Positions 17,921-27,124 of a stretch of DNA of 64,000 nt are shown piece after piece. The position numbers were made by a program, and so were the translations under genes. Position 1 is the stretch's first letter. The number at the start of each line of letters is the position of its first letter. Below the pieces are notes generated by a model. That model was not told where the DNA came from and ran no database searches. It saw only the letters and a program-made list of their open reading frames with translations. The DNA lies in assembly GCA_002839675.1 (NCBI GenBank), contig PGYM01000004.1, positions 124,001 to 188,000 of the forward strand. The letters are read 5' to 3'. The DNA is from Methanomicrobiales archaeon HGW-Methanomicrobiales-1 (GTDB taxonomy: Archaea > Halobacteriota > Methanomicrobia > Methanomicrobiales > Methanospirillaceae).

Positions 17921-18245
17921 GCGTGGTTGCCTTTCAATCAGATGTGGGTGGACTGAAAGATATAGATTGGGATGGCGTACCCGATCAGGTTCAGGAACCG
18001 GGATCGGGATCTTCTCCATGAACCGTCAGGTGCTCTCATGGGGAGCCGGGCAGAGAGCAAAAGTATTACCGGAACTGCAATGACGGGAGATTCACGGGTA
18101 GTGCGTCACCGTCCCCCTGTGGGGAAACCTGCAACCCCGTATCTGCACCGAGTACTATTTGTGTAATCCCAAATACTACACTGTACTATAACTACCGCGG
18201 GAACATTGCAGAAAAACCGGTGAATTTTAAGGAGTTATACCTCGT
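17921..18245. promoter_or_regulatory. Divergent promoter region of the ABC locus with a 10-bp dyad
   Basis: These 325 bp separate the ATPase and the first permease. An inverted repeat, GTACTATTTG (18152-18161) / CAAATACTAC (18170-18179), matches at nine of ten positions across an 8 bp spacer. It lies just upstream of a TACTATA box (18184-18190) that would start permease transcription near 18213. AAGGAGTT (about 18228-18235) is the ribosome site for the ATG at 18246. The dyad's position just upstream of the TATA box suits an activator site. Confidence 0.45.
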
Positions 18246-20051
18246 ATGGGCAGGCTTACCGACATCTCGACCATAGCGCGATGGGAAGTGAAAAAATCCT
18301 TCACCATGATGAGCCGGGATGTACTGCCGTTTGCCATTATTCTTTTTGTCCTGCTGGTTGCCGTAACCGGCTTTGCCGCCCAGACGGGCATGCATCTCCA
18401 GGACGGCATGTATGTCGTTGGCGTGGAGGATCCCAAGATCGCAGAACTGATTGCAAGCGATGCCCGGTTCTCCGTATACCAGGCAGATGCATTCACCCTC
18501 GTGAACGACAGGAACTCCTATGACCTGATCATTTTCAACGGGCAAGTGTACACCAGCCCGACAGAACGGGCAAAAGCGGCACAAAAAACGCTTGAACGCG
18601 ATTATGCCAAATACGTCAACACGGTCTATAACCGGGAGACGGACCTCTTCGCCGCGTACCCGCTCTGGATCGATGTCCAGACCGTGAAGAGCGAACTCAG
18701 CTTCTTATCCACCCAGTCAGGCCAGTACGTGCAGGCTGCCCCCAGTCGTGCGGCACCGGTACCTGAAGGCGCTATTAGTACCGTTCCCACACCGTCACCC
18801 TCTCTGGATTTTACCAAGGAGGAACTCCGGCAGGAACTGGTCAAGACCAGCGCAAAGAATACCCAGATCTCGCGCTACACCGAAGTTCTCTCATCGGAGA
18901 GCACCATGGGCAGCTTCAAGACTCCATCGCAGCTCTCGCCCCCCCTGCCGTTTGACTCCATTATCCTCGTCTTCGTGTTTATCTTCCCGCTCTACTTTAC
19001 CTCGCAGTTCTTCATGATGAGCATCATGAACGAGCGCATTGAACGAAAAGGCGAAGTCCTGCTCTCAACACCCGTGGCTTCCTCATCGATCATCCTAGGA
19101 AAGATGATCCCCTACTTTATCGGCATGGTGGCCATCTGCACTGCGCTCACGCTCTACGTGCGGGCGCCCCTCATCATCATTCTCCCCCTCATACCGGTCA
19201 TCATCTTCTTCCTTGCAAATGCGCTCCTGATCGGCATGGTCTCGCGGAGCTTCAAGGAACTCTCGTTCATCTCGATCTTCTTCTCGACCGTTGCTACGTC
19301 GTACCTGTTCTTCCCCAGCATCTTTGCAAACGTGCACGTCATCTCTCTCATCTCCCCTTTGACCCTGATCGTGCTTTCTGTCCAGAACACCCCCTGGACC
19401 GTCACCGACTACCTGTATTCCACCTCGCTCTTCTGGCTGACCGGGGCGGTGCTCTTCTATATCGGGATGAAAAATTTCAAAGAGGAGCGGCTCTTTTCCG
19501 AAAAACAACTTCTCCCGCGGATCCGCGAGTTCCTCTCTGAGATCATTTCCCGCAGGCACCCGTTCCTCTCCCTCTTCCTGCTGACCGGGTTCTCCATACC
19601 GTTTGTGTTCATGCTGCAGCTGATGAGCCTCACGCTCTTTTTCAACCTGCCCATGCCGTATTCCCTGGTGCTCCTCCTCATCTTTGCCGCATTTATCGAA
19701 GAATGCGCAAAAGGTGTTGGCATCTACACCCTCTATGCCCAGGATCCGGCATTTTTTACCTGGAAGAACCTGATCGCTGCCTGCGCAGCAACGGCGATCG
19801 GGTTCCTGGTTGCAGAAAAACTGCTCCTCTTCATCACGCTCGCCCAGATCACCGAATCGGTCTTTGGCAGTATCCTTTTCCTGTCATTGGGCGTACTCTG
19901 GATGCCCCTGCTCCTGCATTTTGTGGGCGTGCTGATCGTTGCGTGTTCACTGAAATTCTGGGGGCGGAAAGGATTGGCCATCGGGCTTGTGCTCGCTACT
20001 GCCGTTCACTGCCTGTATAACCTTTACTTTATCCTGGGGTGGCTCGGATGA
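18246..20051 (+). CDS. ABC-2 permease fused to a PrsW-like intramembrane protease domain
   Basis: A 601-residue membrane protein. Residues 1-410 form an ABC-2 permease: helix at about 27-46, a large extracytoplasmic domain (50-235) with a Pro/Ser-rich linker, then six helices, the first cytoplasmic loop carrying ERIERKGEVLLSTPVASSSIILGK. Residues 440-601 add further helices with all anchor residues of the PrsW glutamic/metal-dependent protease family: E485-E486-x2-K489, G519...E524, H558-x2-G561 and H588-x3-N592. The two parts are joined by an RRHP-containing amphipathic linker. The stop overlaps the next gene by ATGA. The coupled ATPase is probably the divergent gene at 17030-17920. Protease activity is inferred from motifs. 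Confidence 0.88.
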   Translation: MGRLTDISTIARWEVKKSFTMMSRDVLPFAIILFVLLVAVTGFAAQTGMHLQDGMYVVGVEDPKIAELIASDARFSVYQADAFTLVNDRNSYDLIIFNGQVYTSPTERAKAAQKTLERDYAKYVNTVYNRETDLFAAYPLWIDVQTVKSELSFLSTQSGQYVQAAPSRAAPVPEGAISTVPTPSPSLDFTKEELRQELVKTSAKNTQISRYTEVLSSESTMGSFKTPSQLSPPLPFDSIILVFVFIFPLYFTSQFFMMSIMNERIERKGEVLLSTPVASSSIILGKMIPYFIGMVAICTALTLYVRAPLIIILPLIPVIIFFLANALLIGMVSRSFKELSFISIFFSTVATSYLFFPSIFANVHVISLISPLTLIVLSVQNTPWTVTDYLYSTSLFWLTGAVLFYIGMKNFKEERLFSEKQLLPRIREFLSEIISRRHPFLSLFLLTGFSIPFVFMLQLMSLTLFFNLPMPYSLVLLLIFAAFIEECAKGVGIYTLYAQDPAFFTWKNLIAACAATAIGFLVAEKLLLFITLAQITESVFGSILFLSLGVLWMPLLLHFVGVLIVACSLKFWGRKGLAIGLVLATAVHCLYNLYFILGWLG

Positions 20052-21127
20052 AAGCACGTCACTTGTCCATTATTGCAAAGAAAGAGTTCCGGGGATTGTT
20101 CAACGAGCGCACGATCCTGCTGGCAGTCCTGCTCCAGCTCTTCATCGCCCTGTTCTCATCGTTCCTCATGGTCGGGCTCACCTCCATGTATGACCCCTCC
20201 TCGCTCTCGAAATATTCACATTACAAGTACAACATCGCCTATGCCGGCAATGATTCAGGAGTGCGTGAATATCTCGAGAGCAGCCCGGATTTCCGGGTCT
20301 ACCCGATGGATCTCTCTACCGGGGTTGCTGCGTTAAAAGAGCGAAAACTTTCCGCAGTGATCTATGTTCCCGATACGTCCCCGTCAGCGGATGAACCGGT
20401 CAAGATCACGCTCTATTCGCTGACCAATGATCTCCAGAGCGCGATCGTTGATGTGAAACTCAAGGATATTTTCCTGAAATATGAAAAAGATCTCCGGGCA
20501 GTACGGGCGTTCCGGCTCAGCGAGCAGCCGGTCCCGCTCCAGGTTCCCAAAACCAGCGGGGGCGGTGACTTCTACGAGTTCGTGTACGGGCTGTTGATCC
20601 CCCTGCTGGTCTTCATGCCGGCAATCATTGCATCCGCGCTGGTCATCGATCTCATCACCGAGGAGTACCAGCACGAGACCTTGGAGACCCTGATCTCGAC
20701 TCCCATCACGTTCTCCGAGATGGTCTGGGGTAAGGTACTGGCCTGTGAACTGCTGGTGCCCATTCAGGCAGGGGCATGGTTGCTGCTCCTCATGGCCAAT
20801 GGCATTGCCATCGAAAACGCCGGGCTGATCCTGGTACAGGTCGTGGTCACTTCACTCATCCTGATCCTGCTGGGTGCCCTGACTGCTCTGCACTACCGCG
20901 AGCGGACGGCAGCACAGTTCATCTTCTCTACTGCACTGGTAGTCGTGATCCTCTTTACCCTGGCCCTGCCCTCAAACCCGCTCAACCTGCTCACCCGGCT
21001 TGCCGTTGGCACTGCGGGTCCCGAGCAATGGCTGGTGCTCGCGGCAACGGTAGGTATCATCGTCATCCTGGGATTCCTGACCCAGAAATATGCGGAACGG
21101 GTCGGGAAATCACACCACGCGGGATGA
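20048..21127 (+). CDS. ABC-2 type permease, second subunit
   Basis: This 359-residue permease begins at the ATG overlapping the previous stop (ATGA), so the two are translationally coupled. An N-terminal helix (about 18-43) is followed by an extracytoplasmic domain (about 45-180), then six hydrophobic helices. The cytoplasmic EEYQHETLETLISTPITFSEMVWGK segment is the typical ABC-2 coupling motif, and the order of features mirrors the first permease without its protease tail. The two probably form the heterodimeric channel of an exporter. The substrate is unknown. Confidence 0.92.
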   Translation: MKARHLSIIAKKEFRGLFNERTILLAVLLQLFIALFSSFLMVGLTSMYDPSSLSKYSHYKYNIAYAGNDSGVREYLESSPDFRVYPMDLSTGVAALKERKLSAVIYVPDTSPSADEPVKITLYSLTNDLQSAIVDVKLKDIFLKYEKDLRAVRAFRLSEQPVPLQVPKTSGGGDFYEFVYGLLIPLLVFMPAIIASALVIDLITEEYQHETLETLISTPITFSEMVWGKVLACELLVPIQAGAWLLLLMANGIAIENAGLILVQVVVTSLILILLGALTALHYRERTAAQFIFSTALVVVILFTLALPSNPLNLLTRLAVGTAGPEQWLVLAATVGIIVILGFLTQKYAERVGKSHHAG

Positions 21128-21144
21128 GGATAAAAAAAAGAATA

Positions 21145-21624
21145 TTAAACGAATGTAATGATCATTGGCCGGTCGATAGCCTTGTAGGTCTTTCCCGCGC
21201 TGCTCACAAAGACCTCGACCCGGTCGCTTCCCCTTGTGCCCTGTATCACCAGCTCATCGCCGCGCCGGGGTTTTCGCTGTCCGTCATTCATGTACTGCTC
21301 AATGACCTGTCCATCAGACAGGGTGACCTTCATCATAATTTTCTGGACTGATATCTCTCCTTTCCCGCCATTATACAGCAGGTGCAGGGTATAGTCGGGA
21401 CGCTCTTTGGTAAGCTGGAGATCAACAAACTGTTCGGGGGGAAGCGTATCAACGGTAATGGGAGTGGTCACCCCGGTTGTCTGGGAAGTGGTGACATCAG
21501 AGGTTGGCAGAGGGGTGAGGGTGACTTCGGGTTTGATCTCTGCCTGGGTCGGACTCGTACAACCGGCAGAGAGCGCACAAAATACGAGCATGAGTGCGGC
21601 AAGCAGGAAAAGGGCATTTTTCAT
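21145..21624 (-). CDS. Predicted lipoprotein
   Basis: The 159-residue product, taken from the ATG at 21624 (a TTG five codons upstream is possible), has a signal peptide ending in the lipobox LSAGC, a Thr/Pro-rich linker typical of surface proteins of this group, and a beta-rich domain (EQFVDLQLTKERPDYTLHLLYNGGKGEISVQKIMMKVTLSDG). It should be anchored outside the membrane by a lipidated Cys. It faces the second permease across only 17 bp. Function unknown. Confidence 0.82.
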   Translation of the reverse strand: MKNALFLLAALMLVFCALSAGCTSPTQAEIKPEVTLTPLPTSDVTTSQTTGVTTPITVDTLPPEQFVDLQLTKERPDYTLHLLYNGGKGEISVQKIMMKVTLSDGQVIEQYMNDGQRKPRRGDELVIQGTRGSDRVEVFVSSAGKTYKAIDRPMIITFV

Positions 21625-21819
21625 AGGAATTGCTTTCAATTTGTATATATTTCTGATTTGCGCTCGGGAATGGAGCTGATACGAACCAGACTGCCAAGAT
21701 ATCGGTTTTCCTCAATCTCTGGCTGATCCGGCATGGAAAAAACAGATAAAATACAAGGAAAGAACAGTTAAATTAAAAAGGACACCCGGTTTAACGTTAT
21801 GTATCAGGAGTAACAGGGA

Positions 21820-22428
21820 ATGTTCTGTCCTAAATGTGGAAAAGAGACCGATGCATCGGGAAAATTCTGCCAGTGGTGCGGGTTTGATATCGCATCCCTT
21901 CCGGTAAAGCCCGTCATCGTTCCTGAAGAGGAAGAGGGGCCGGAAGTCGGCGTGTATGCGGGTCTTGGCAGGCGGTTTATCGCGTTCATTGTGGATGCAA
22001 TCCTCATCCTCCTTATTGGAATTGTCACGATCACCTTCTTCTCAATGACGAATGGTATCAAGTACGCGTATTATATCGCTGCGCAGGGCGCTCCGGTATC
22101 GGAACTCACCGAAGCGGGTACCGCGGATGCCGCCTTTGGCCCTATCGTTGCGGCCCTCGGTATGCTCATCATCGTGATACCGTGGCTCTACTTTGCCGGG
22201 TTCGAATCCTCCCGCAGCCAGGCAACACCCGGAAAAGTGCTGATGCACATCATGGTAACCGATATGGAGGGCAACAAACCTACATTTGCGCGGGTCACAC
22301 TCCGCCACTTCGGGAAATTTATCTCCGCCTTAATCATCTTTATCGGTTTTTTGATGATTGGGCTTACCCAGAAGCGGCAGGGACTGCACGACAAGATCGG
22401 CAGCTGCCTCGTGCTTCTTGAGGACTGA
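21820..22428 (+). CDS. Zinc-ribbon RDD-family membrane protein
   Basis: The 202-residue protein starts with a zinc ribbon, C3-x2-C6 and C17-x2-C20 (MFCPKCGKE, KFCQWCG), then an acidic linker and an RDD domain with three membrane helices. The RDD hallmarks are visible: LGRRFIAFIVDAILI at the first helix, and SQATPGKVLMHIMVTDMEGNKPTFARVTLRHFGK after the second. RDD proteins have been linked to ion exchange and stress tolerance, but the function of this form is not known. It is monocistronic. Confidence 0.9.
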   Translation: MFCPKCGKETDASGKFCQWCGFDIASLPVKPVIVPEEEEGPEVGVYAGLGRRFIAFIVDAILILLIGIVTITFFSMTNGIKYAYYIAAQGAPVSELTEAGTADAAFGPIVAALGMLIIVIPWLYFAGFESSRSQATPGKVLMHIMVTDMEGNKPTFARVTLRHFGKFISALIIFIGFLMIGLTQKRQGLHDKIGSCLVLLED

Positions 22429-22536
22429 AATTTCCCCCTATAGTATCCCGTAAATATCTTTTTTAAAAAATTTAACATTGAATCTTTAGAGATTTTCAGG
22501 ATCCGGGTCCGTTATCAGACCGTTATTAAATAAAAA

Positions 22537-22791
22537 TTATTTGTACCGGACCTTCAGGCCAAGCAGCACAAGAACCAGGACAAACGTGATCGCGTTTGCC
22601 GCTATAACAGGCAGTGATTCGATCCATATCCCGTAACAGGTCCAGAGCAGGATACCTGCTGCAAAGAGTATGAGCATGGTAAGCGAGAGATCCCGGGTCT
22701 CCTTAAGCTTCCATGCCCGGACTACCTGCGGGACGAATGCGATTGTTGTAAGCGCCCCGGCAATGTAACCGATGAGAACAATGGTATCCAT
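22537..22791 (-). CDS. SemiSWEET-like PQ-loop transporter
   Basis: An 84-residue protein with three membrane helices, forming one PQ-loop repeat. FVPQVVRAWKLKETRDLSL is the classic PQ motif followed by the charged loop, and the third helix carries an Asn (AANAITF) that lines the sugar path in SemiSWEETs. Such proteins dimerise to make a small transporter, usually for sugars, though in archaea the substrate is unproven. It is flanked by unrelated genes. Confidence 0.88.
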   Translation of the reverse strand: MDTIVLIGYIAGALTTIAFVPQVVRAWKLKETRDLSLTMLILFAAGILLWTCYGIWIESLPVIAANAITFVLVLVLLGLKVRYK

Positions 22792-22866
22792 GAATGATCT
22801 TCTTAATTTTGAACCCTGAAATGATTAATACCGCTGGCATCTGCAGGATTTTTTATTCATCAGTAC

Positions 22867-23274
22867 TTACGAACCCGGGGGTTCCGGTGAGAACTGGTCG
22901 GCAACAACAAGCCATCGTCCCGATTCCCTGACAAGGAAGAACATGTCCCTGCCTTTCATTGTCACGGGTTGTCCGCTCATGGTGAACGAGATAGTGAACC
23001 GGTACGTAACAACCGCACTGGACCCGCACGCGTGGATCCGTATGCGGTGATCGCTCTCATCCCAGGAGTGGATCGTTACCGCTTCGACAAAACCTCTCCA
23101 CCCGGCAACATAAGCATCCTGCCCCTCGAGAACCCCGGGGGTGGTGGGCACGATGGCGACTGCTTCGGGATGAATATATTCCCGGAACCGTGTCTCGTCC
23201 CACGATTCCGTCCAGCACCGGTTCATTTCCCGGATGGTTGTTTTGATTGCTTGCATTTCCACAGATTGGTCCAT
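22867..23274 (-). CDS. NTF2-like (SnoaL/DUF4440) protein
   Basis: From the ATG at 23274, preceded by GTGGAGAT, the product is 135 residues. It has the cone-shaped NTF2 fold pattern: a helical start (MQAIKTTIREMNRCWTESWDETRFREYIHPEAVAIVPT), then GQDAYVAGWRGFVEAVTIHSWDESDHRIRIHACGSSAVVTYRF and a final WLVVADQFSPEP strand. This fold hosts diverse small-ligand enzymes and binding proteins, and no catalytic set can be assigned. It lies 117 bp downstream of the methyltransferase on the same strand. Confidence 0.82.
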   Translation of the reverse strand: MDQSVEMQAIKTTIREMNRCWTESWDETRFREYIHPEAVAIVPTTPGVLEGQDAYVAGWRGFVEAVTIHSWDESDHRIRIHACGSSAVVTYRFTISFTMSGQPVTMKGRDMFFLVRESGRWLVVADQFSPEPPGS

Positions 23275-23390
23275 CAGTAAATCTCCACTAATTAGGGATG
23301 ACTGGAATAATAAAAAGGGCATCGGGCACGCGACGCGAAAGTGTGGAGGTTCGGGGGCCAAAGATAACGGAGATCTTTATAGTCCCCCCT

Positions 23391-24197
23391 TTATTTCCGG
23401 GCGGTTGCTTTGAAGAACGTGTAGCAGAAGACTCCATCCTTTTCGGCTGTCCGGTAAAGCGCAGTAATCCCCCGTTCCCATGCATCCTGGCTCATCAGCC
23501 CCTGCAGGTGAACTTCATCAGCCACCCCTTCGACCATCGCGGTAAAGGTCAGTTTCGTGAATCCCTCAACAAGCCCGGGGCGGGAGGCATCCACGTACAC
23601 CATCCGGGGTGAAACATGGACATCCTGGTACCCTGCACCGCTGACCAGCGGGTAGAGTTCCCTCCCGATCAGGGCATTGCCACCCATCTGCCGCTGGAGT
23701 TCGACAAGACACTGTACCGCCTTGTGGGCATCCGCATTCTCCGGGTGGAAGAAGGTGGAGCCGTGATCTCCTTCAATCACCGTGAGGGTCCCGCCATCTT
23801 TGAGAAGCGGACGAAGCTGTTCCAGTGCCCGCTGCGGTTCAGCGAGATGTTCCAGCACGAAACAGACAAAGATGTGATCGAAGCTCGCAGGCTCGAAGGG
23901 TAGCTGGAAGATATCCCCATGCTGGAACGTCACGTTGGTGATCCCTTCCTGCCGTATCCTCTCTTCAGCCCGCTTAATCGAGTCCTCCGAAATATCAAGC
24001 GACGTGATCAAGGCGCCGGGGCTATTCCGTGCAAGAATTACAGTCTGGGCACCGATGCCGCAGCCTGCTTCGAGTACCCGGGAACCTCCGGGATAGTGGG
24101 TATCATCATGCAGGAGCCCCGTGAGGGTCTGTGCCTGGTCGGCGAGCCGTTCCGACTCGCGGGGTGAATAGCCGTGAACATACTTGTGGTGTGCCAT
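23391..24197 (-). CDS. Class I SAM-dependent methyltransferase
   Basis: This 268-residue enzyme has motif I VLEAGCGIGAQT, motif II SLDISEDSI, motif III HGDIFQLPFEPASFDHIFVCFVLEHL and post III LKDGGTLTVIEGDHG. It belongs to the UbiE/Methyltransf_11-like group. The C-terminal 110 residues form a substrate-binding cap of unknown specificity. The ATG at 24197 follows CAGGAT. A small-molecule substrate is probable but not identifiable. Transcription would start downstream of tRNA-His, which is on the same strand. Confidence 0.92.
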   Translation of the reverse strand: MAHHKYVHGYSPRESERLADQAQTLTGLLHDDTHYPGGSRVLEAGCGIGAQTVILARNSPGALITSLDISEDSIKRAEERIRQEGITNVTFQHGDIFQLPFEPASFDHIFVCFVLEHLAEPQRALEQLRPLLKDGGTLTVIEGDHGSTFFHPENADAHKAVQCLVELQRQMGGNALIGRELYPLVSGAGYQDVHVSPRMVYVDASRPGLVEGFTKLTFTAMVEGVADEVHLQGLMSQDAWERGITALYRTAEKDGVFCYTFFKATARK

Positions 24198-24373
24198 ATG
24201 AATCCTGACAAAGGCTGTAACTGTCAGTTGTGCAGCCGTTTATTGTACATTTTTGTTAGTTGCTGTACAAAAATGTACTGTAGTCTGGCTGGTAACCCGG
24301 GCCTACAGAACAAAAACCTGAACGGAATGGACGGCTCAATACACGACAGCCAGAAAACCCAATGAAAAGAAAA

Positions 24374-24446
24374 GGCCGGGGCCGAGATTCGAACCCGGGT
24401 CGGAGGATCCACAATCCTCTAGGATGACCAACTACCCCACCCCGGC
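24374..24446 (-). tRNA. tRNA-His (GTG)
   Basis: On the minus strand the acceptor GCCGGGG (from 24446) pairs with CCCCGGC, the anticodon stem GAGGA/TCCTC closes a TTGTGGA loop with anticodon GTG (24410-24412), and the T-loop is TTCGAAT. The discriminator is C (24374), as expected for tRNA-His. The base before the acceptor is T, so the essential G-1 is not encoded, and no 3' CCA is encoded. Confidence 0.95.
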
Positions 24447-24745
24447 AATTTGCTCTTTTACATTTGCACTTCACTTTGATTAATCTATCCTTCCTGATCC
24501 TTCGGCGTTTATCCCACGGAACGGGGTCCGGCACAGGCCCGGTTTTTCTGCCGGTGCATTGCTTTGGTCAACACCCTCACGGTAACAAGGGGACTATTAA
24601 TAGGGTCGGACATCCATTACATATCAGGTGGCTCTGAACAGTATTCCTTAACAGTGTGGCGTGAAAGCGCACACGCGGTAATACACAAAAAGCGGGAACT
24701 TTTTTTTCCGCATTAGAGCTGATACACAAGGAAAGGTGAGGGTAT

Positions 24746-26524
24746 ATGGCGGGAAACCCGAAGGTAAGGACGCCGATTGTCTGCGTTATGGGGCACGTGG
24801 ATCACGGCAAAACTTCGCTGCTGGACCGGATTCGCGGGTCTTCGGTCGTAAGCTCAGAAGTTGGTGCGATCACCCAGCACATCGGCGCAACGATCGTTCC
24901 CATCGATGCAATCCGCTCTTTGAGCGGTAAGATGGAAAAAGTACCGATCAACATCCCCGGACTGCTTTTCATCGATACACCCGGTCATCACGCATTCACG
25001 ACACTCCGTGCACGCGGCGGAGCACTTGCTGACATGGCAATCCTTGTTGTGGATATCAACCAAGGATTCCAGCCGCAGACTATTGAGGCACTCCAGATCC
25101 TGCGCAACTGCAAAACACCGTTTGTGATCGCTGCAACCAAGACCGATCGCATCCATGGGTGGAGGGTCTTTGAGAACGAATCGTTCCTTTCATCGTTTGC
25201 CAAGCAGAATGAGCGGGTCCAGGGCGTGGTTGAGAACAAAACCTACGAAGTGGTAGGGAAGTTATCCGAACTGGGGTTCTCCGCAGACCGGTTCGATCGG
25301 GTCTCGGATTTCCAGCGCAATCTTGCGATTGTACCCGTCAGCGCTCACACGGGCGAGGGCATCTCTGACCTCCTGATGGTCATGATAGGGCTTGCCCAGC
25401 GTTACATGGGAGACGCACTTGTCCTCGAAGTCGAAGGGCCGGGTGCCGGCACCGTTCTCGAAGTAAAAGAAGAGCGGGGGCTGGGGACAACCCTGGACGT
25501 GATCCTGTATGACGGGACGCTCTCGATCGGCGATGAGATCGCAGTCGCTACGCAAGGGGATGTGATCTTTACCAAGGTGCGGTCACTCCTGAAACCCCGG
25601 CCCATGAAAGAGATCCTTGTTGAGGACCGGTTCGAGCGCGAGAAGACCGTAGTCGCAGCAGCAGGGGTCAAGGTCACCGCACCCGATCTGGAAGGGGTCA
25701 TTGCAGGCTCCCCGTTCTTTGTAGTCCGGGGTAACCGCGACGAGATCGAGGCAAAGATCAAAAAGGAGATGACCGAGATCCATGTCAACCTTGCTGAAGA
25801 GGGCATCGTCATCAAGGCTGATACCATCGGGGCGCTTGAAGCGCTCTGCAAGGAACTGGAAGGAAAAGAGATCGGGGTGATGCGGGCGGAAGTCGGGCCG
25901 GTGAGCCGGCACGACCTGATAAACACCGAGACCATGAAGAACCCGGTATTCCGTGTCCTGCTCTCGTTCAATACGCCCCTGCTTCCCGATGTCGCAGAAA
26001 TTCTCAAAAACCCGCTGTATACCCAGGTGAAAGTCTTCGAAGGCCGGGTGATCTACCAGCTGATCGACCAGTATATTGCATGGCGGGATGAGCAGAAGCG
26101 CCTCCAGGACAAGCAGCGGTTCGAGCACGTGGTGATGCCGGCAAAAATCCGACTCATGCCCGACTGTGTCTTCAGGCAGAGCAACCCGGCCGTGGTGGGC
26201 GTACGGGTTCTCGGGGGCAAGCTGCGCAACGACGTGAACCTGATCAAGCTGGACGGCAAAAAAGTGGGGCATCTCAAGTCCATGCAGCTCCGGCAGGAAA
26301 ACATCCGGGAAGCAGATGCCGGGCTCGAAGTTGCAATCTCAATCGAAGGGGCAACAATCGGGAGACAATTGAACGTGGGCGAAGACCTGTTCGTGGATGT
26401 TCCCGAGCGCCACGTGAAAGTGCTTGAGAAGGAGATGCTCAAGTCATTGAACACGAGCACGCAGGAGATCCTGGAAGAGTACACGTCGATGCGAAGGAAA
26501 ACCGAACCCTTCTGGGGCAAGTAA
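24746..26524 (+). CDS. infB: Translation initiation factor aIF5B (IF-2 homologue)
   Basis: The 592-residue GTPase promotes ribosomal subunit joining and initiator tRNA placement. GTPase motifs are G1 GHVDHGKT (16-23), G3 DTPGHHAF (78-85) and G4 TKTD (131-134; the usual reading is NKxD, so the first residue differs). Domain II, III and the C-terminal domain IV follow at the lengths expected for archaeal IF5B, without the long N-terminal extension of eukaryotes. AAGGTGAGG precedes the ATG. The next gene is ribosomal protein S6e, 168 bp away with its own AT-rich promoter area. Confidence 0.97.
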   Translation: MAGNPKVRTPIVCVMGHVDHGKTSLLDRIRGSSVVSSEVGAITQHIGATIVPIDAIRSLSGKMEKVPINIPGLLFIDTPGHHAFTTLRARGGALADMAILVVDINQGFQPQTIEALQILRNCKTPFVIAATKTDRIHGWRVFENESFLSSFAKQNERVQGVVENKTYEVVGKLSELGFSADRFDRVSDFQRNLAIVPVSAHTGEGISDLLMVMIGLAQRYMGDALVLEVEGPGAGTVLEVKEERGLGTTLDVILYDGTLSIGDEIAVATQGDVIFTKVRSLLKPRPMKEILVEDRFEREKTVVAAAGVKVTAPDLEGVIAGSPFFVVRGNRDEIEAKIKKEMTEIHVNLAEEGIVIKADTIGALEALCKELEGKEIGVMRAEVGPVSRHDLINTETMKNPVFRVLLSFNTPLLPDVAEILKNPLYTQVKVFEGRVIYQLIDQYIAWRDEQKRLQDKQRFEHVVMPAKIRLMPDCVFRQSNPAVVGVRVLGGKLRNDVNLIKLDGKKVGHLKSMQLRQENIREADAGLEVAISIEGATIGRQLNVGEDLFVDVPERHVKVLEKEMLKSLNTSTQEILEEYTSMRRKTEPFWGK

Positions 26525-26692
26525 AACCGCTTTGTCCGGAGGGACACGAGGATTTAATAGCGTACCAGTATAATTAAATGGGTACTTCTCATGTCTAGGC
26601 GATCGAGCCGGCAGTTCGAGACGTGAAATTCAGACGTGAAAAGATCCATAATAAGGATTTTTTCCGAAAAAAAACAATAAGGAGAGATTTGA

Positions 26693-27124
26693 ATGGTGGA
26701 CTTAAAAGTCGTATTATCAGACCCCAAGACCGGTCGCGCCTACAATGTCGATGCCAGCGGTGGCGCGGCAGGGTCGATCGTTGGCAAGCGTATCGGCGAT
26801 GAATTAGATGCAGCCCCCATCGGGCTTGCAGGATACCGGATCAAGATCACCGGTGCATCCGACAGGACCGGTATCCCTGCAAAGAAGGGTATTCCCGGCG
26901 CAGGACGCAGGAACCTGCTCCTTGCCGGCGGAATCGGTTTTCACCCCACCATGGAAGGGGAACGCCGGAGAAAGACCATCCGCTCCAGCGAGATCACCCA
27001 GGATTTCGTGCAGATAAATGCCAGCGTAACCGCCTACGGAGAGAAATCCTTAGACGAGATCTTCCCGAAAGTCGAAGGGCAAAAGGAAGAAAAAGCTGCA
27101 GCAAAAGCCCGCGGCAAGAGATAA
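26693..27124 (+). CDS. rps6e: Small ribosomal subunit protein S6e
   Basis: The 143-residue product matches archaeal S6e throughout, with the family signature GASDRTGIPAKKGIPGAGRRNLLLAGG and the short archaeal length. It lacks the phosphorylated C-terminal tail of eukaryotic S6 and ends with a Lys/Ala-rich segment. AAGGAGAG precedes the ATG at good spacing. The genome neighbourhood aIF5B-S6e is common in euryarchaea. Confidence 0.97.
   Translation: MVDLKVVLSDPKTGRAYNVDASGGAAGSIVGKRIGDELDAAPIGLAGYRIKITGASDRTGIPAKKGIPGAGRRNLLLAGGIGFHPTMEGERRRKTIRSSEITQDFVQINASVTAYGEKSLDEIFPKVEGQKEEKAAAKARGKR

Noticed and set aside
24256-24534. Minus-strand frame across tRNA-His
   Set aside because: It spans a complete tRNA gene and has no protein-like character.
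25136-25147. aIF5B guanine motif TKTD instead of NKxD as a defect
   Set aside because: TKxD is used by other GTPases and the remaining motifs are intact, so it is not evidence of loss of function.
26625-26655. Direct repeat of GACGTGAAA upstream of S6e
   Set aside because: Two copies of a nine-base word 14 bp apart, without symmetry, are too weak to call a site.
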